Shown here: positions 46,179-54,626 of the stretch, one piece after another
Numbering within the stretch: the first letter of the stretch is position 1
Layout of the letters: every line of letters starts with the position of its first letter
NCBI RefSeq assembly: GCF_948329515.1
Contig: NZ_CAOJCN010000016.1
Location: 1 to 64,000, forward strand
Source: Cohnella rhizoplanae
GTDB lineage: Bacteria; Bacillota; Bacilli; Paenibacillales; Paenibacillaceae
Length of the DNA: 64,000 nt
Direction of reading: 5' to 3'
The notes under the pieces: model-generated
The model's input: only the letters and a program-made list of their open reading frames with translations
Databases searched by the model: none
Told to the model about the DNA's origin: nothing
Program-made: the position numbers and the translations under genes

Positions 46179-46909
46179 AGCAGAACAAATACGACGACGA
46201 GCGTTTTTTTGAAAATTACAGCCGCATGCCGCGATCGGTCGGCGGCCTGGGAGCGGCGGGCGAGTGGAGCGAGCTGCGAACGATGCTGCCGGAGCTGGCG
46301 GGCAAGCGATTGCTCGATCTGGGCTGCGGCTACGGCTGGCATGGCCGGTATGCCCGCGAGCAGGGGGCGAGGTCGGCGGTAGGCGTCGACCTCTCCGATA
46401 AAATGCTGGCGCGCGCCCGGGAGATGACCGACGATCCCGCGATCTCGTACGTGCGGGGCGGCATCGAGGACATCGACTTCGCGGACGGCGCGTTCGACGT
46501 CGTGCTGAGCTCGCTGGCGCTTCATTACGTGGCGGACTTCGGCGCGGTCTGCCGCGGCGTCCGCCGCTGGCTGGCGTCGGGCGGCGCCTTCGTGTTCACC
46601 GTCGAGCATCCGGTCTTCACGGCGCTCGCCGCGCAGGATTGGCATTACGGGCCGCAGGGGGAGAAGCTCCACTGGCCGCTGGACCGGTATCACGAGGCGG
46701 GGCCTCGAGTAGCCCGCTTCCTGGACCATGACGTGGTCAAGTACCATCGGACGGTGTCGGACTACGTGAACGCGCTGATCGATGCGGATTTCCGCATCGA
46801 CCGGCTGTCCGAGCTGAGACCGACGCCCGACATGCTGCAGCAGCACCCCGAATGGGCGGACGAAGCCCGTCGGCCGATGTTCCTGCTGGTCGCGGCGGGG
46901 AAGGCTTAA
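46175..46909 (+). CDS. SAM-dependent class I methyltransferase
   Basis: A 244-residue methyltransferase. SAM motif LLDLGCGYGWHGRYA near 45, GVDLSDKMLARA, and motif IV FDVVLSSLALHYV near 109. It is coupled to the XRE gene through an ATGA overlap. The substrate, probably a small molecule, is unknown. Confidence 0.92.
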   Translation: MKQNKYDDERFFENYSRMPRSVGGLGAAGEWSELRTMLPELAGKRLLDLGCGYGWHGRYAREQGARSAVGVDLSDKMLARAREMTDDPAISYVRGGIEDIDFADGAFDVVLSSLALHYVADFGAVCRGVRRWLASGGAFVFTVEHPVFTALAAQDWHYGPQGEKLHWPLDRYHEAGPRVARFLDHDVVKYHRTVSDYVNALIDADFRIDRLSELRPTPDMLQQHPEWADEARRPMFLLVAAGKA

Positions 46910-46948
46910 CGCGGGACAGTGTGGCAGCTTGCGCGAACTCTCATGGAC

Positions 46949-47116
46949 GTTACTTTCCGGGTAACGGTGGGTTGGCGGGCACAATCTCACGGGTGTTACT
47001 TTCCGGGTAACGGTGGGTTGACGGGCACAATCTCACGGGTGTTACTTTCCGGGTAACGGTGGGTTAGCGGGCTGAAGAAACACTCACGGATGTTACTTAC
47101 CGGGCCAAGGTGGGTT
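46949..47116. repeat. 46-51-bp tandem array after the methyltransferase gene
   Basis: Units starting GTTACTTTCCGGGTAAC begin at 46949, 46995 and 47041 (46-bp period), with a degenerate copy at 47092 (51 bp later). Each has a GTTAC/GTAAC hairpin. It fills the gap between the converging methyltransferase and DUF948 genes (46910-47200). No gene is supported there. Confidence 0.88.
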
Positions 47117-47200
47117 TCACCACTGCCAATTAAGCCATCGTCGCATCTTGTAGCGAAGGCGAATGTCCTTCCGCGGCCCGCGAACCTCCCTTCCGAGTCG

Positions 47201-47623
47201 TTATTTATGGTAAAGGGTGGGCCGGCCGGCACCCGCTTGCCGGACCGGCCGGTCCCCGATGCGAACGGCGATATCCTGATGCGGAAGGGCTGAGGCGGCG
47301 TTGTCCGCGCTTCCCTTCTCGCCGGATGTCAGCGCCTCCTTCACCGAGTGCGCGATCGTGTGCAGGACGTCGCCGACTTCATGCGTAGTTTCGAGCAGCG
47401 GATCCACGGTGTTGATGCGACCTTTAACGTCCTTAACGGTACGGTTAACGGTATGAATCAGCGCCGTGGCGTCGTGCGTCGCCTGCAAGGCGGAGTTCTT
47501 GACGTCTATCAGCGTGCGGTTCGCTTCATCGAGCGTCGCCATCGTCTTCTTCATCGTCTTGACGGCGTAGAGGACGAAGACGGAGAGCGAGACCGAGGCG
47601 AGCGCCGCGCTTTTGCCGCGCAT
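47201..47623 (-). CDS. DUF948-like membrane-anchored protein
   Basis: A 140-residue protein. An N-terminal membrane segment (ALASVSLSVFVLYAV) is followed by a long Thr/Val-rich helix typical of DUF948 general-stress proteins (LDEANRTLIDVKNSALQ, ATALIHTVNRTVKDVKGRI). It begins three bases after the YflT-like gene, so they are co-transcribed. Probably stress-related. Confidence 0.75.
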   Translation of the reverse strand: MRGKSAALASVSLSVFVLYAVKTMKKTMATLDEANRTLIDVKNSALQATHDATALIHTVNRTVKDVKGRINTVDPLLETTHEVGDVLHTIAHSVKEALTSGEKGSADNAASALPHQDIAVRIGDRPVRQAGAGRPTLYHK

Positions 47624-47626
47624 CCG

Positions 47627-48265
47627 TCAGACCTCCCGGTTCTCGTGGGGAATAACGAGTTCCTTGACGGGCGTAGGCACGTCGCCGTCCTTGGCGCTGA
47701 TATAGACGCGCATCTCGTCGGCGGGCACGGCTGCGGCATCCGGCTGCGGAGCCTGCTCCAACGATACGGCGGACGAGCGCGGCTCGATCGCGCCGAACGC
47801 CTGGAAGATGCTCTCTACGCCAGAACGCTGAGCGCTATCGGTCTTCACGATGACGAGCAGATGGTCCTGTTCGACCAACGTCTTGTAGATCTCCGCCTCG
47901 CGGTCGGGTATGCCGAGTCCGACGAGACCGCCGATCAGCGTGCCCGTACTGCCGCCGACCGCGGCGCCGGCGATGACGGTCGCGATCGGTCCAGCCGCGA
48001 GCAACGGTCCGAGGCCCGGAATGAACAGCAGGCCCGCCGTGGCGAGGAGTCCCGCGGTTCCGCCTAGGAAGGCGCCTGCCACGCCGCCCGTGACCATGCC
48101 TTCCGCGCTGCTGGTGCCGGTGACCGTGTCCACGTGATGGACGGCCTCGCGCTTGTGGCTGACGACGGAGATATCTTCTTTGTTCCACCCAGCCGCCTTG
48201 AGCGCTTCGATCGCGCCGATCACGTCCTGTTCGTTTCTAAACGTACCCACGACCGGTGTAAGCAT
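47627..48265 (-). CDS. YflT-type general stress protein
   Basis: A 212-residue protein. N-terminal YflT/GSP17M-like domain (VVGTFRNEQDVIGAIEALKAAGWNKEDISVVS), a long Gly/Ala-rich hydrophobic stretch (~60-120), then a second domain (AEIYKTLVEQDHLLVIVKTD). GGAGG eight bases before fixes the ATG at 48265. In Bacillus related proteins belong to the SigB stress regulon. Confidence 0.85.
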   Translation of the reverse strand: MLTPVVGTFRNEQDVIGAIEALKAAGWNKEDISVVSHKREAVHHVDTVTGTSSAEGMVTGGVAGAFLGGTAGLLATAGLLFIPGLGPLLAAGPIATVIAGAAVGGSTGTLIGGLVGLGIPDREAEIYKTLVEQDHLLVIVKTDSAQRSGVESIFQAFGAIEPRSSAVSLEQAPQPDAAAVPADEMRVYISAKDGDVPTPVKELVIPHENREV

Positions 48266-48414
48266 CGCAATCGCCTCCATGATGTTTTTTTTCGCTGGCC
48301 GCGCCAGCTGAATACTGATTCTTCACCACATCGGAAATGGAAATAACAGGGGGGACAAGCGGTCGCCCGTATTTATTTTGGGAGGCTTGTCCGCGCGCGG
48401 CAGCCGAGAGCGTC

Positions 48415-48456
48415 AAAAAAAGCCTTCGCCGAATTTGCGTTCGGTCGAAGGCTTTG
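48415..48456 (-). terminator. Intrinsic terminator of the PPK2 gene
   Basis: On the minus strand, AAGCCTTCG and CGAAGGCTT pair around a CCGAACGC/GAATTCGG-like loop, followed by seven T (48415-48421). Confidence 0.88.
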
Positions 48457-48458
48457 CT

Positions 48459-49379
48459 TTATTTTTCATCCTTGCGCGGCTTGGCAGACTTGGACTTGGA
48501 AGACCTGGCCGGTCTGGGCGGTTCCTGTGCCGCCGGCGCCTCATGGGCTTCCCGCTCGTCCCGCGCGACCTCCTCTTCGAGGTCGATCTCGCCGAATATG
48601 GCAGGGTCTACCTTGGGATACGCCAGGTCGAGCGAGTCGAGCGCTTCCGCGACGATCTGCAGCACGCGGTAGTCCCGGTACCAGCGCTTGTCCGCCGGGA
48701 CGATATGCCAAGGGTTACGCTTCGTGCCGGTCACTTCGAATACGTCCTCGTAGGCTCGGGCGTATTCCTCCCAGTGCTGCCGTTCCTTCAGGTCGTTGGG
48801 ATCGAACTTCCACAGCTTGTCCGGATCCGCGAGTCGGTCGCGCAGCTTCTCCAGCTGAAACTTCTTGGAGATGTGAAGAAAGATCTTGATCACGATCACG
48901 CCGCTGTCGGCCAGCAGTTTTTCGAAGTTTTTAATATGCTCGAGGCGGCGCTTCGCTTCCTTGTCGTCGACGAGGCCGTGAACGCGGGTAATCAGCACGT
49001 CTTCGTAGTAGGATCGGTTAAACGAAGCGATGTAACCCTTGCGGGGCACGAGCTTGTGGGTACGCCACAGGAAGTCGTGGTCGGCCTCTTCTTCGGTCGG
49101 CGTCTTGAAGCTCTCCGCCCGGTAGCCCTGCGGATTGAACGCCGAGAACACCTTTTTGACCGTCCCGTCCTTGCCGCTGCAATCCATGCCTTGGAATACG
49201 ACGAGCACACCGTGCGAGCGGCTCGCGTACAGCTTCTCCTGCGCCTCGCGCAGCCGTTCGCGCAGCGCCTCGATCTCGGCTTCCACCTGCTCCTTGCTCT
49301 CGATGCCGCCCGTGTCGCCGGGGTCAAAGTCCTTCAGGGACACCGGACGTTTGCGGTCAAGCCGTGTACGATCGGCCAT
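48459..49379 (-). CDS. Polyphosphate kinase 2 family protein
   Basis: A 306-residue PPK2. Walker A-like GMDCSGKDGTVKKVF near 64, Walker B-like FNRSYYEDVLITR near 115 and a Lys/Arg-rich lid. It transfers phosphate between polyphosphate and nucleotides (AMP/ADP). The C-terminal tail is charged and low-complexity (SSKSKSAKPRKDEK). Single-domain length fits class I/III enzymes. Cytoplasmic. Confidence 0.93.
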   Translation of the reverse strand: MADRTRLDRKRPVSLKDFDPGDTGGIESKEQVEAEIEALRERLREAQEKLYASRSHGVLVVFQGMDCSGKDGTVKKVFSAFNPQGYRAESFKTPTEEEADHDFLWRTHKLVPRKGYIASFNRSYYEDVLITRVHGLVDDKEAKRRLEHIKNFEKLLADSGVIVIKIFLHISKKFQLEKLRDRLADPDKLWKFDPNDLKERQHWEEYARAYEDVFEVTGTKRNPWHIVPADKRWYRDYRVLQIVAEALDSLDLAYPKVDPAIFGEIDLEEEVARDEREAHEAPAAQEPPRPARSSKSKSAKPRKDEK

Positions 49380-49465
49380 GCTCTCTCCTCCGATTCTCGC
49401 TCGAATATGCGGTGCGGGTCTGACCTGCTTGTTCTACGATTATAGCACCCTTCGGCATTGAACTA

Positions 49466-49596
49466 GAAACGAGGCGGAAGTGGAGTGGGACGAAAGGAAA
49501 CGAGGCGGAAGTGAGTCGGGCGGAAGTTTAACGAGGTGGAAGAGAGCGGAGGAGTCGATAGAGGCGGAGGTTGAGGTTGAGGTTGAGGTTGAGGTG
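49466..49596. repeat. Short tandem repeats upstream of the GNAT gene
   Basis: GAAACGAGGCGGAAGTG starts at 49466 and 49497 (31 bp apart), with a degenerate third copy near 49530. Then GAGGTT occurs five times in tandem (49567-49596). The repeats lie between divergent PPK2 and GNAT genes. Confidence 0.8.
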
Positions 49597-49684
49597 TCGG
49601 GAGAGAGATATCGGCTGCTCGGTAGCGGCGGGCAGACCGCATGTTATGATGGGATAAAATGGCCGATCGAGGGGAGAGAGCGGA

Positions 49685-50257
49685 TTGCTTATTCGCGTAT
49701 TGGAGGAGGCCGACGCCGAGGCTTACCGGCAGATTCGGTTAGAGGCGCTCATGACCGACCCGGATGCATATGGATCGACCTACGAGCGGGAGTCGCGATT
49801 CACGTTGGAAATGTTCGCGGAGCGCATCAAGCGGGGCGCGGGCAGGTTCGTGCTCGGCGCGGAGGCACGCGAAGGCGGCAGAGAGGTAGGCGAAGGCGGC
49901 AGAGAGGTAGGCGAAGGCGGCGCAGAGGTACGCGAAGGCGGGGCGCTGGCCGGCATCGCGACCTTCGTCCGCGAGGAGGGCATGAAGACCGCGCACAAAG
50001 GCAACGTGTACGGCGTATACGTGGCCCCGCACGCGCGAGGCGCGGGCGTCGGCAAGGCGCTCATGCTCGACCTGATACGCAGAGCCCGCGCGCTCGACGG
50101 CATGGAGCAGATCAACCTGGCGGTCATGTCGGGCAACTTGCCGGCCAAGCGGCTCTACGCGTCCCTCGGCTTCGAAGTATACGGCACGGAGCGGCGCGCG
50201 ATCAAATACGGCGGACGGTACTTCGACGAGGATTGGATGGCGTTGCGTCTTAGATGA
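49685..50257 (+). CDS. GNAT-family N-acetyltransferase with in-frame 7-residue repeats
   Basis: A 190-residue acetyltransferase. Acetyl-CoA loop HARGAGVGKALMLDLIRRA near 120; NLAVMSGNLPAKRLYASLGFEVYG near 143. Residues ~63-87 are 3.5 copies of EGGREVG, coded by a 21-bp repeat (starts 49871, 49892, 49913, 49934). These probably insert a flexible loop in a strand connection. A 51-bp array begins at its stop codon. The TTG start follows GGGGAGAG. The substrate is unknown. Confidence 0.88.
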   Translation: MLIRVLEEADAEAYRQIRLEALMTDPDAYGSTYERESRFTLEMFAERIKRGAGRFVLGAEAREGGREVGEGGREVGEGGAEVREGGALAGIATFVREEGMKTAHKGNVYGVYVAPHARGAGVGKALMLDLIRRARALDGMEQINLAVMSGNLPAKRLYASLGFEVYGTERRAIKYGGRYFDEDWMALRLR

Positions 50258-50764
50258 AAGGCGATGGGGGCCGGCGGCCCGGATGGGCGGATCGCCTCCC
50301 GTAGTGAAGGCGATGGGCGTGCCGGCGGCCCGGATGGGCGAATCGCCTCCCGTAGTGAAGGCGATGGGCATGCCGGCGGCACGGATGGGCAGATCGCCTC
50401 CCGTAGTGAAGCCGATGGGCGTGCCGGCGGCCCGGATGGGCGAATCGCCTCCCGTAGTGAAGGCGATGGGCGTGCCGGCGACCCGGATGGGCAGATCGCC
50501 TCTCGTAGTGAAGGCGATGGGCGTGCCGGCGGCCCGGATGGGCAGATCGCCTCTCGTAGTGAAGGCGATGGGCGTGCCGGCGGCCCGGATGGGCGAATCG
50601 CCTCTCGTAGTGAAGGCGATGGACGTGCCGACGGCCCGGATGGGCAGATCGCCTCTCGTAGTGAAGGCGATGGGCGTGCCGGCGACCCGGATGGGCAGAT
50701 CGCCTCTCGCAGTGAAGGCGATGGGCGTGCCGGCGACCCGGATGGGCAAATCGCCTCCGCCGTG
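50255..50764. repeat. 51-bp tandem array, ten units
   Basis: Units start at 50255, 50306, 50357, 50408, 50459, 50510, 50561, 50612, 50663 and 50714, an exact 51-bp period. Each begins GAAGGCGATGGGCGTGCCGG and ends ATCGCCTCCCGTAGT or similar. GGCGAT and ATCGCC at the two ends can pair. The first unit starts at the GNAT stop codon. Because 51 is 17 codons, long frames stay open on both strands; I do not accept them as genes. From here to 50977 only the array and a GATA microsatellite (50813-50845) are seen. Confidence 0.95.
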
Positions 50765-50977
50765 CAGCTGCATTATGGTAGGATTAATTTGCTAGATAAA
50801 TGACCTAGTTACGATAGATAGATAGATAGATAGATAAATAAATAGTCCGGACAAAAAGTTTTTTAGAACGCGTGTCGATTTGCCGGGCTGCCGGTCGTCG
50901 TGTTCATGTAAGCGCAGGGAGCGCGCCCGTCTCAAGCGGCGGCAAGCGGGACCTGTCATATAAAAGGAGGAATAACC

Positions 50978-51412
50978 ATGCGTTTTATGATGATCGTCAA
51001 AGGAACTTCGGATTCGGAAGCCGGCGTCATGCCGAGCGAGGAACTGGTGTCGGCGATGCAGCGGTACAACGCGGAGCTCGCCAAGGCGGGGGTGTTGATC
51101 GCGGCGGACGGGCTTCATGCGACCTCGTCGGGCATCCGAATCTCTTATCCGGAGCCAGGCGCCAAGCCGAAGATTACGGACGGCCCGTTCACCGAGGCCA
51201 AGGAGATTATCGCCGGGTTTACGATCATCGAGGTCGGCTCCAGGGAAGAGGCGCTCGAGTGGGCGCTGCGGATGCCGGATCCGCACGGATTCGGGGAAGG
51301 CCAGATCGAGCTTCGCCAGATCTTCGACATGTCGGATCTGACGCAGGACCCGGAGACGCTGGCCAAGGAAAAGGCGCTGCGCGAGCAGCTGGAAGGGCCT
51401 AGAAGGCCATGA
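50978..51412 (+). CDS. DGPF/YCII-related protein
   Basis: A 144-residue protein with the DGPF motif in PKITDGPFTEAKEIIAGFTIIEV and IELRQIFDMSDL. DGPF proteins of this type are linked to ECF42 sigma factors. It is preceded by AGGAGG and overlaps the sigma gene by four bases. Function unknown. Confidence 0.93.
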   Translation: MRFMMIVKGTSDSEAGVMPSEELVSAMQRYNAELAKAGVLIAADGLHATSSGIRISYPEPGAKPKITDGPFTEAKEIIAGFTIIEVGSREEALEWALRMPDPHGFGEGQIELRQIFDMSDLTQDPETLAKEKALREQLEGPRRP

Positions 51413-52692
51413 ACGGCCAGGCCGCGCATCGCGCGATCGACGCCGTCTGGCGTATCGAATCGGCCAAGCTGATCGCGCGCCTGGCGACGATGGTCCGCGA
51501 TGTCGGCCTGGCGGAGGATCTGGCGCAGGATGCGCTGGTGATCGCGCTCGAGCGGTGGCCGGAGACCGGCATCCCGGACAATCCGGGAGCCTGGCTCATG
51601 ACGACGGCCAAGCGCCGGGCGATCGATCTGCTGCGGAGGAACAAGCTGCGGGACCGCAAATACGAGGAATACGGCCGCGGCTGCGCGCTGTACACCGAGG
51701 ACGACATAACCGCGGAGTCGGGCGAGATCGGCGACGAGCTGCTCCGCTTGATCTTCGCGACCTGCCATCCGTCGCTGTCGAGAGAAGCGCGCGTCGCGCT
51801 GACCCTGCGGCTGCTCGGCGGCTTGACGACGGAGGAGATCGCCCGCGCCTACCTCGTCCCGGAGCCGACTGTCGCGCAGCGGATCGTCCGGGCCAAGAAG
51901 ACGCTCGCCGCCGCCCGCGAACGGTTCGGGACGCCTGATGGCCGCGCGCTCGAAGAGCGGCTGTCGTCGGTGCTCGAGGTCGTCTACCTCATGTTCAACG
52001 AAGGCTACTCGGCTACGGCCGGCTCGGACTGGATGCGTCCGACGCTCTGCCGGGAAGCGCTGCGCCTCGGCCGCATGCTGGCGGAGGCCGCGCCCCGGGA
52101 GCCGGAGGTCCACGGGCTGGTCGCGCTGATGGAGATCCAGTCGTCGCGGTTCAAGACGAGAGTCGGTCCCTCGGGCGAGCCGATCCTGCTCATGGACCAG
52201 AACCGGGCGCTATGGGATCGGCTCCTGATCCGCCGCGGGCTGGCAGCGCTCGAGCGCGCGCGCGGCCTGGGCCGGCCGCTCGGGCCGTACGCGCTGCAGG
52301 CCGCGATCGCTGCCTGCCATGCGCAGGCGCTCACGCCGGAGGATACCGATTGGGCGCGGATCGCCGCGCTGTACGAGGCGCTGTCCCGGACGGCGCCTTC
52401 GCCGGTCGTCGAGCTCAACCGCGCCGTCGCGATCGCGATGGCCTTCGGACCGGCTTTCGGGCTGCAGATCGTCGACGGGCTGGCGGACGAGCCTGCCATG
52501 CGGGGCTATTACTTGCTGCCGAGCGTCCGCGGAGATCTGCTCGCGAAGCTCGGGCGCATGGAAGAGGCTAAGGAGGCGTTCGAGCGGGCCGCATCCCTGA
52601 CGCAGAACCAGCGCGAGCAGACGCTGATGCGCCGCCGCGCGGCCGAATGCGCGGCGCAGGCCGCGACCGGCGGTCCTACTAGTTCGAATTGA
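51409..52692 (+). CDS. ECF sigma factor, ECF42/SigJ-like, with long C-terminal domain
   Basis: A 427-residue sigma factor. Region 2 (~17-90) with DLLRRNKLRDRKYEEY, region 4 (~135-185) with TTEEIARAYLVPEPTVAQRIVRAKK, then a TPR-like domain to the end (LQAAIAACHAQALTPEDTDWA). ECF42 factors have no anti-sigma; their C-terminal domain controls them, and they sit next to DGPF genes, as here. An auto-regulated circuit with the DGPF genes is likely. Confidence 0.93.
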   Translation: MNGQAAHRAIDAVWRIESAKLIARLATMVRDVGLAEDLAQDALVIALERWPETGIPDNPGAWLMTTAKRRAIDLLRRNKLRDRKYEEYGRGCALYTEDDITAESGEIGDELLRLIFATCHPSLSREARVALTLRLLGGLTTEEIARAYLVPEPTVAQRIVRAKKTLAAARERFGTPDGRALEERLSSVLEVVYLMFNEGYSATAGSDWMRPTLCREALRLGRMLAEAAPREPEVHGLVALMEIQSSRFKTRVGPSGEPILLMDQNRALWDRLLIRRGLAALERARGLGRPLGPYALQAAIAACHAQALTPEDTDWARIAALYEALSRTAPSPVVELNRAVAIAMAFGPAFGLQIVDGLADEPAMRGYYLLPSVRGDLLAKLGRMEEAKEAFERAASLTQNQREQTLMRRRAAECAAQAATGGPTSSN

Positions 52693-52710
52693 CGAAGGAT
52701 GGGCTGAACG

Positions 52711-53514
52711 ATGAAGACGTTATCAGGGGCGGCAAAACATGCCGTATCCAAAGACGGGACGCGAATTGCCTACGACGCGGTCGGCGAAGGTCCGGTCGTT
52801 ATTCTGGTCGGGGGCGCGTTCAGCTACAGGACTTTTCCCGGCTTGCAGAAGCTCGCCAAACTCTTGGCGTCGGACTTTAAGGTTATTAATTATGACCGGC
52901 GGGGCAGGGGGGACAGCGGCGATCATCGACCATACGCAGTACACCGCGAGATCGAGGATCTTAACGCCGTGATCGAGGTGAATGGCGGCTTCGCGCGCGT
53001 GTGGGGCCTGTCTTCGGGTGCCGCGCTGGCACTGGAAGCTGCATCGAGCGGCGCCGGCATCGCACGGCTCGCGCTCTACGAGCCTCCGTATCTGGCGGGA
53101 ATGAAGGGACCGGTCCCGCCTGCCGTGCAACGGGCGCAGCTTGAACGCTTGCTTGCCGATGACCGCCGGGACGAAGCGGTCAAGTATTTTTTGCGGCTGA
53201 TGGGCGCCCCCGGCTTTGCGGTCGCGATGATGCGGATCATGCCGTTCTGGCCGCGGCTTAGGGCCGTCGCCCACACGCTGCCGTACGATGCTGCGATTAT
53301 GGGCGATTATTCGCTTCCCGAGGCGCGGCTCGCTTCGATCCGAATCCCGGTGCTGGCGGTCGGCGGCGACAAGAGCCCGGCCGCGCTCCAAGAGGCGGTC
53401 CGGCAGGTGGGGGCGGTCGTGCCTGGAGGCGAGTCGCGTCTGCTGAAAGGGCAAAATCACAACGTGTCGATGGACGTACTCGCGCCGGTGCTGAAGTCCT
53501 TTTTCCTCGATTGA
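52711..53514 (+). CDS. Alpha/beta hydrolase
   Basis: A 267-residue hydrolase. Nucleophile Ser in VWGLSSGAALALEAAS near 88, oxyanion strand VVILVGGAFSY, acid in VLAVGGDKSP and His in LKGQNHNVSMD. It is similar to small esterase/haloperoxidase-like enzymes. It lies between the sigma factor and the second DGPF gene and is probably part of the same regulon. Confidence 0.92.
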   Translation: MKTLSGAAKHAVSKDGTRIAYDAVGEGPVVILVGGAFSYRTFPGLQKLAKLLASDFKVINYDRRGRGDSGDHRPYAVHREIEDLNAVIEVNGGFARVWGLSSGAALALEAASSGAGIARLALYEPPYLAGMKGPVPPAVQRAQLERLLADDRRDEAVKYFLRLMGAPGFAVAMMRIMPFWPRLRAVAHTLPYDAAIMGDYSLPEARLASIRIPVLAVGGDKSPAALQEAVRQVGAVVPGGESRLLKGQNHNVSMDVLAPVLKSFFLD

Positions 53515-53551
53515 AGCTAGGACGGCATAAATCCAGGGAGGGAAATCGATC

Positions 53552-53989
53552 ATGCGCTATATGATCCTAATCAAGGCCAGCGCACGCTTCGAGGCGGGCA
53601 TCGGACCGGAGCGCGAGCAAGCCGCGGCGTTCGCGGACTACAGCCGGAGAATGAAGGAGGCGGGCGTGCTCGTCGAAGCGGCGACCCTGCTGCCCAGCGC
53701 AGGCGGCATGCGGATGTCCTTTCCCCGGGCGGGCGGACCGCCGGCCATGATATCCGGCCCCTCCGGCGGGGCCGACGATCCGGTCGTCGCGGGTTATATG
53801 CTGCTCGAGGCGGCTTCCGAGCAAGAGGCGTACGCCTGGGCTGCGCGCATGCCGGATCCCTACGGATTCGGCGAAGGCGGGATCGAGCTGCGGCGGCTCC
53901 GCGAGACGGACGCCGCAGAGGAGACTGCCGACCTCAGGCCGCTAGAGTCAGAACTGCGCCATCAGCTCGCCGCATTAAAAAAGAGATAA
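53552..53989 (+). CDS. DGPF/YCII-related protein, second copy
   Basis: A 145-residue YCII-like protein (MRYMILIKASARFEAGIGPE, GYMLLEAASEQEAYAWAARMPDPYGFGEGGIELR). It is a paralogue of the 50978 protein but the DGPF motif reads ISGPSGGA, so the signature is changed. GGGAGGGAA precedes the ATG. Unknown function. Confidence 0.9.
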   Translation: MRYMILIKASARFEAGIGPEREQAAAFADYSRRMKEAGVLVEAATLLPSAGGMRMSFPRAGGPPAMISGPSGGADDPVVAGYMLLEAASEQEAYAWAARMPDPYGFGEGGIELRRLRETDAAEETADLRPLESELRHQLAALKKR

Positions 53990-54076
53990 CACGGTCGGCG
54001 CGTGTCGAGATAAGCGTTCGGCGTTCGTCAACTTAGCAGAAACCTGTCCAACTCAAGTTTGCGGAGGAGAGAAAAC

Positions 54077-54421
54077 ATGAGCCAGAACCCGGAAATCACG
54101 CAATTTATCGCCGAGCTCAAGGAGCCGTGGCAAGCCGAGTTGTGCGCGGCCCTCCGGGAGCTGTGTTTCCGGGTCGTTCCGGACGCGCTCGAGCGCATGC
54201 AGTACAAGAAGCCGCATTATCTCAAAAACGGAAAGTATGCCGCGGTCATCTCGACGTCGAAGGATGCGGTGAGCTTTACCGTATTCAATGCCGACGGCAT
54301 CGCTTTTCCGGCGTCTTGGAGCGGGCCGCCGGAACGGAAAACGATCAAAATCGCCAAGGGACAGCGCGCGGACGTGGAGGAGATCGCTTCATTGCTGGGA
54401 CAAGCGTCGGCCGTCTTATAA
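54077..54421 (+). CDS. DUF1801 (YdhG-like) protein
   Basis: A 114-residue protein typical of DUF1801: WQAELCAALRELCFRVVPDALERMQYKKPHYL, then FTVFNADGIAFPASW. GGAGGAGAG fixes the ATG at 54077; the in-frame ATG 54059 lies before it. Function is unknown; relatives occur in iron or stress contexts. Confidence 0.88.
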   Translation: MSQNPEITQFIAELKEPWQAELCAALRELCFRVVPDALERMQYKKPHYLKNGKYAAVISTSKDAVSFTVFNADGIAFPASWSGPPERKTIKIAKGQRADVEEIASLLGQASAVL

Positions 54422-54441
54422 CGGGAACGAACCAGAACGGG

Positions 54442-54494
54442 AAAAAGCCCCGTCGAAGAATGGCATGAACCGTGCCGCTTCGATGGGGCTTTTT
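54442..54494 (+). terminator. Intrinsic terminator after the DUF1801 gene
   Basis: AAAAAGCCCC (54442-54451) pairs with GGGGCTTTTT (54485-54494), with TCGAAG/CTTCGA also pairing, then T-run. Confidence 0.93.
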
Positions 54495-54626
54495 GCATCG
54501 TCATCGGCAACAAATTCTTCGTAAATGAGAATCCCCCCATTTTACATGCGGCAGATAAATCGAAAACACGCGCTTAACGCAGGAGTTCTAGTATAAGCTT
54601 GTATACCAAATGAGGAGGGGAATTCT

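Noticed and set aside
50264-50803. Long open frames (170-340 residues) on both strands through the 51-bp array
   Set aside because: They exist because the unit is 17 codons; frames stay open in several phases and encode only the repeats, with no ribosome-binding site.
50813-50845. GATA microsatellite as a functional element
   Set aside because: Simple sequence with no pairing to nearby features; noted only as part of the gap.
54539-54626. Pho box upstream of the alkaline phosphatase
   Set aside because: Only one TTTACA-like hexamer is visible; the expected repeats at 11-bp spacing are absent.
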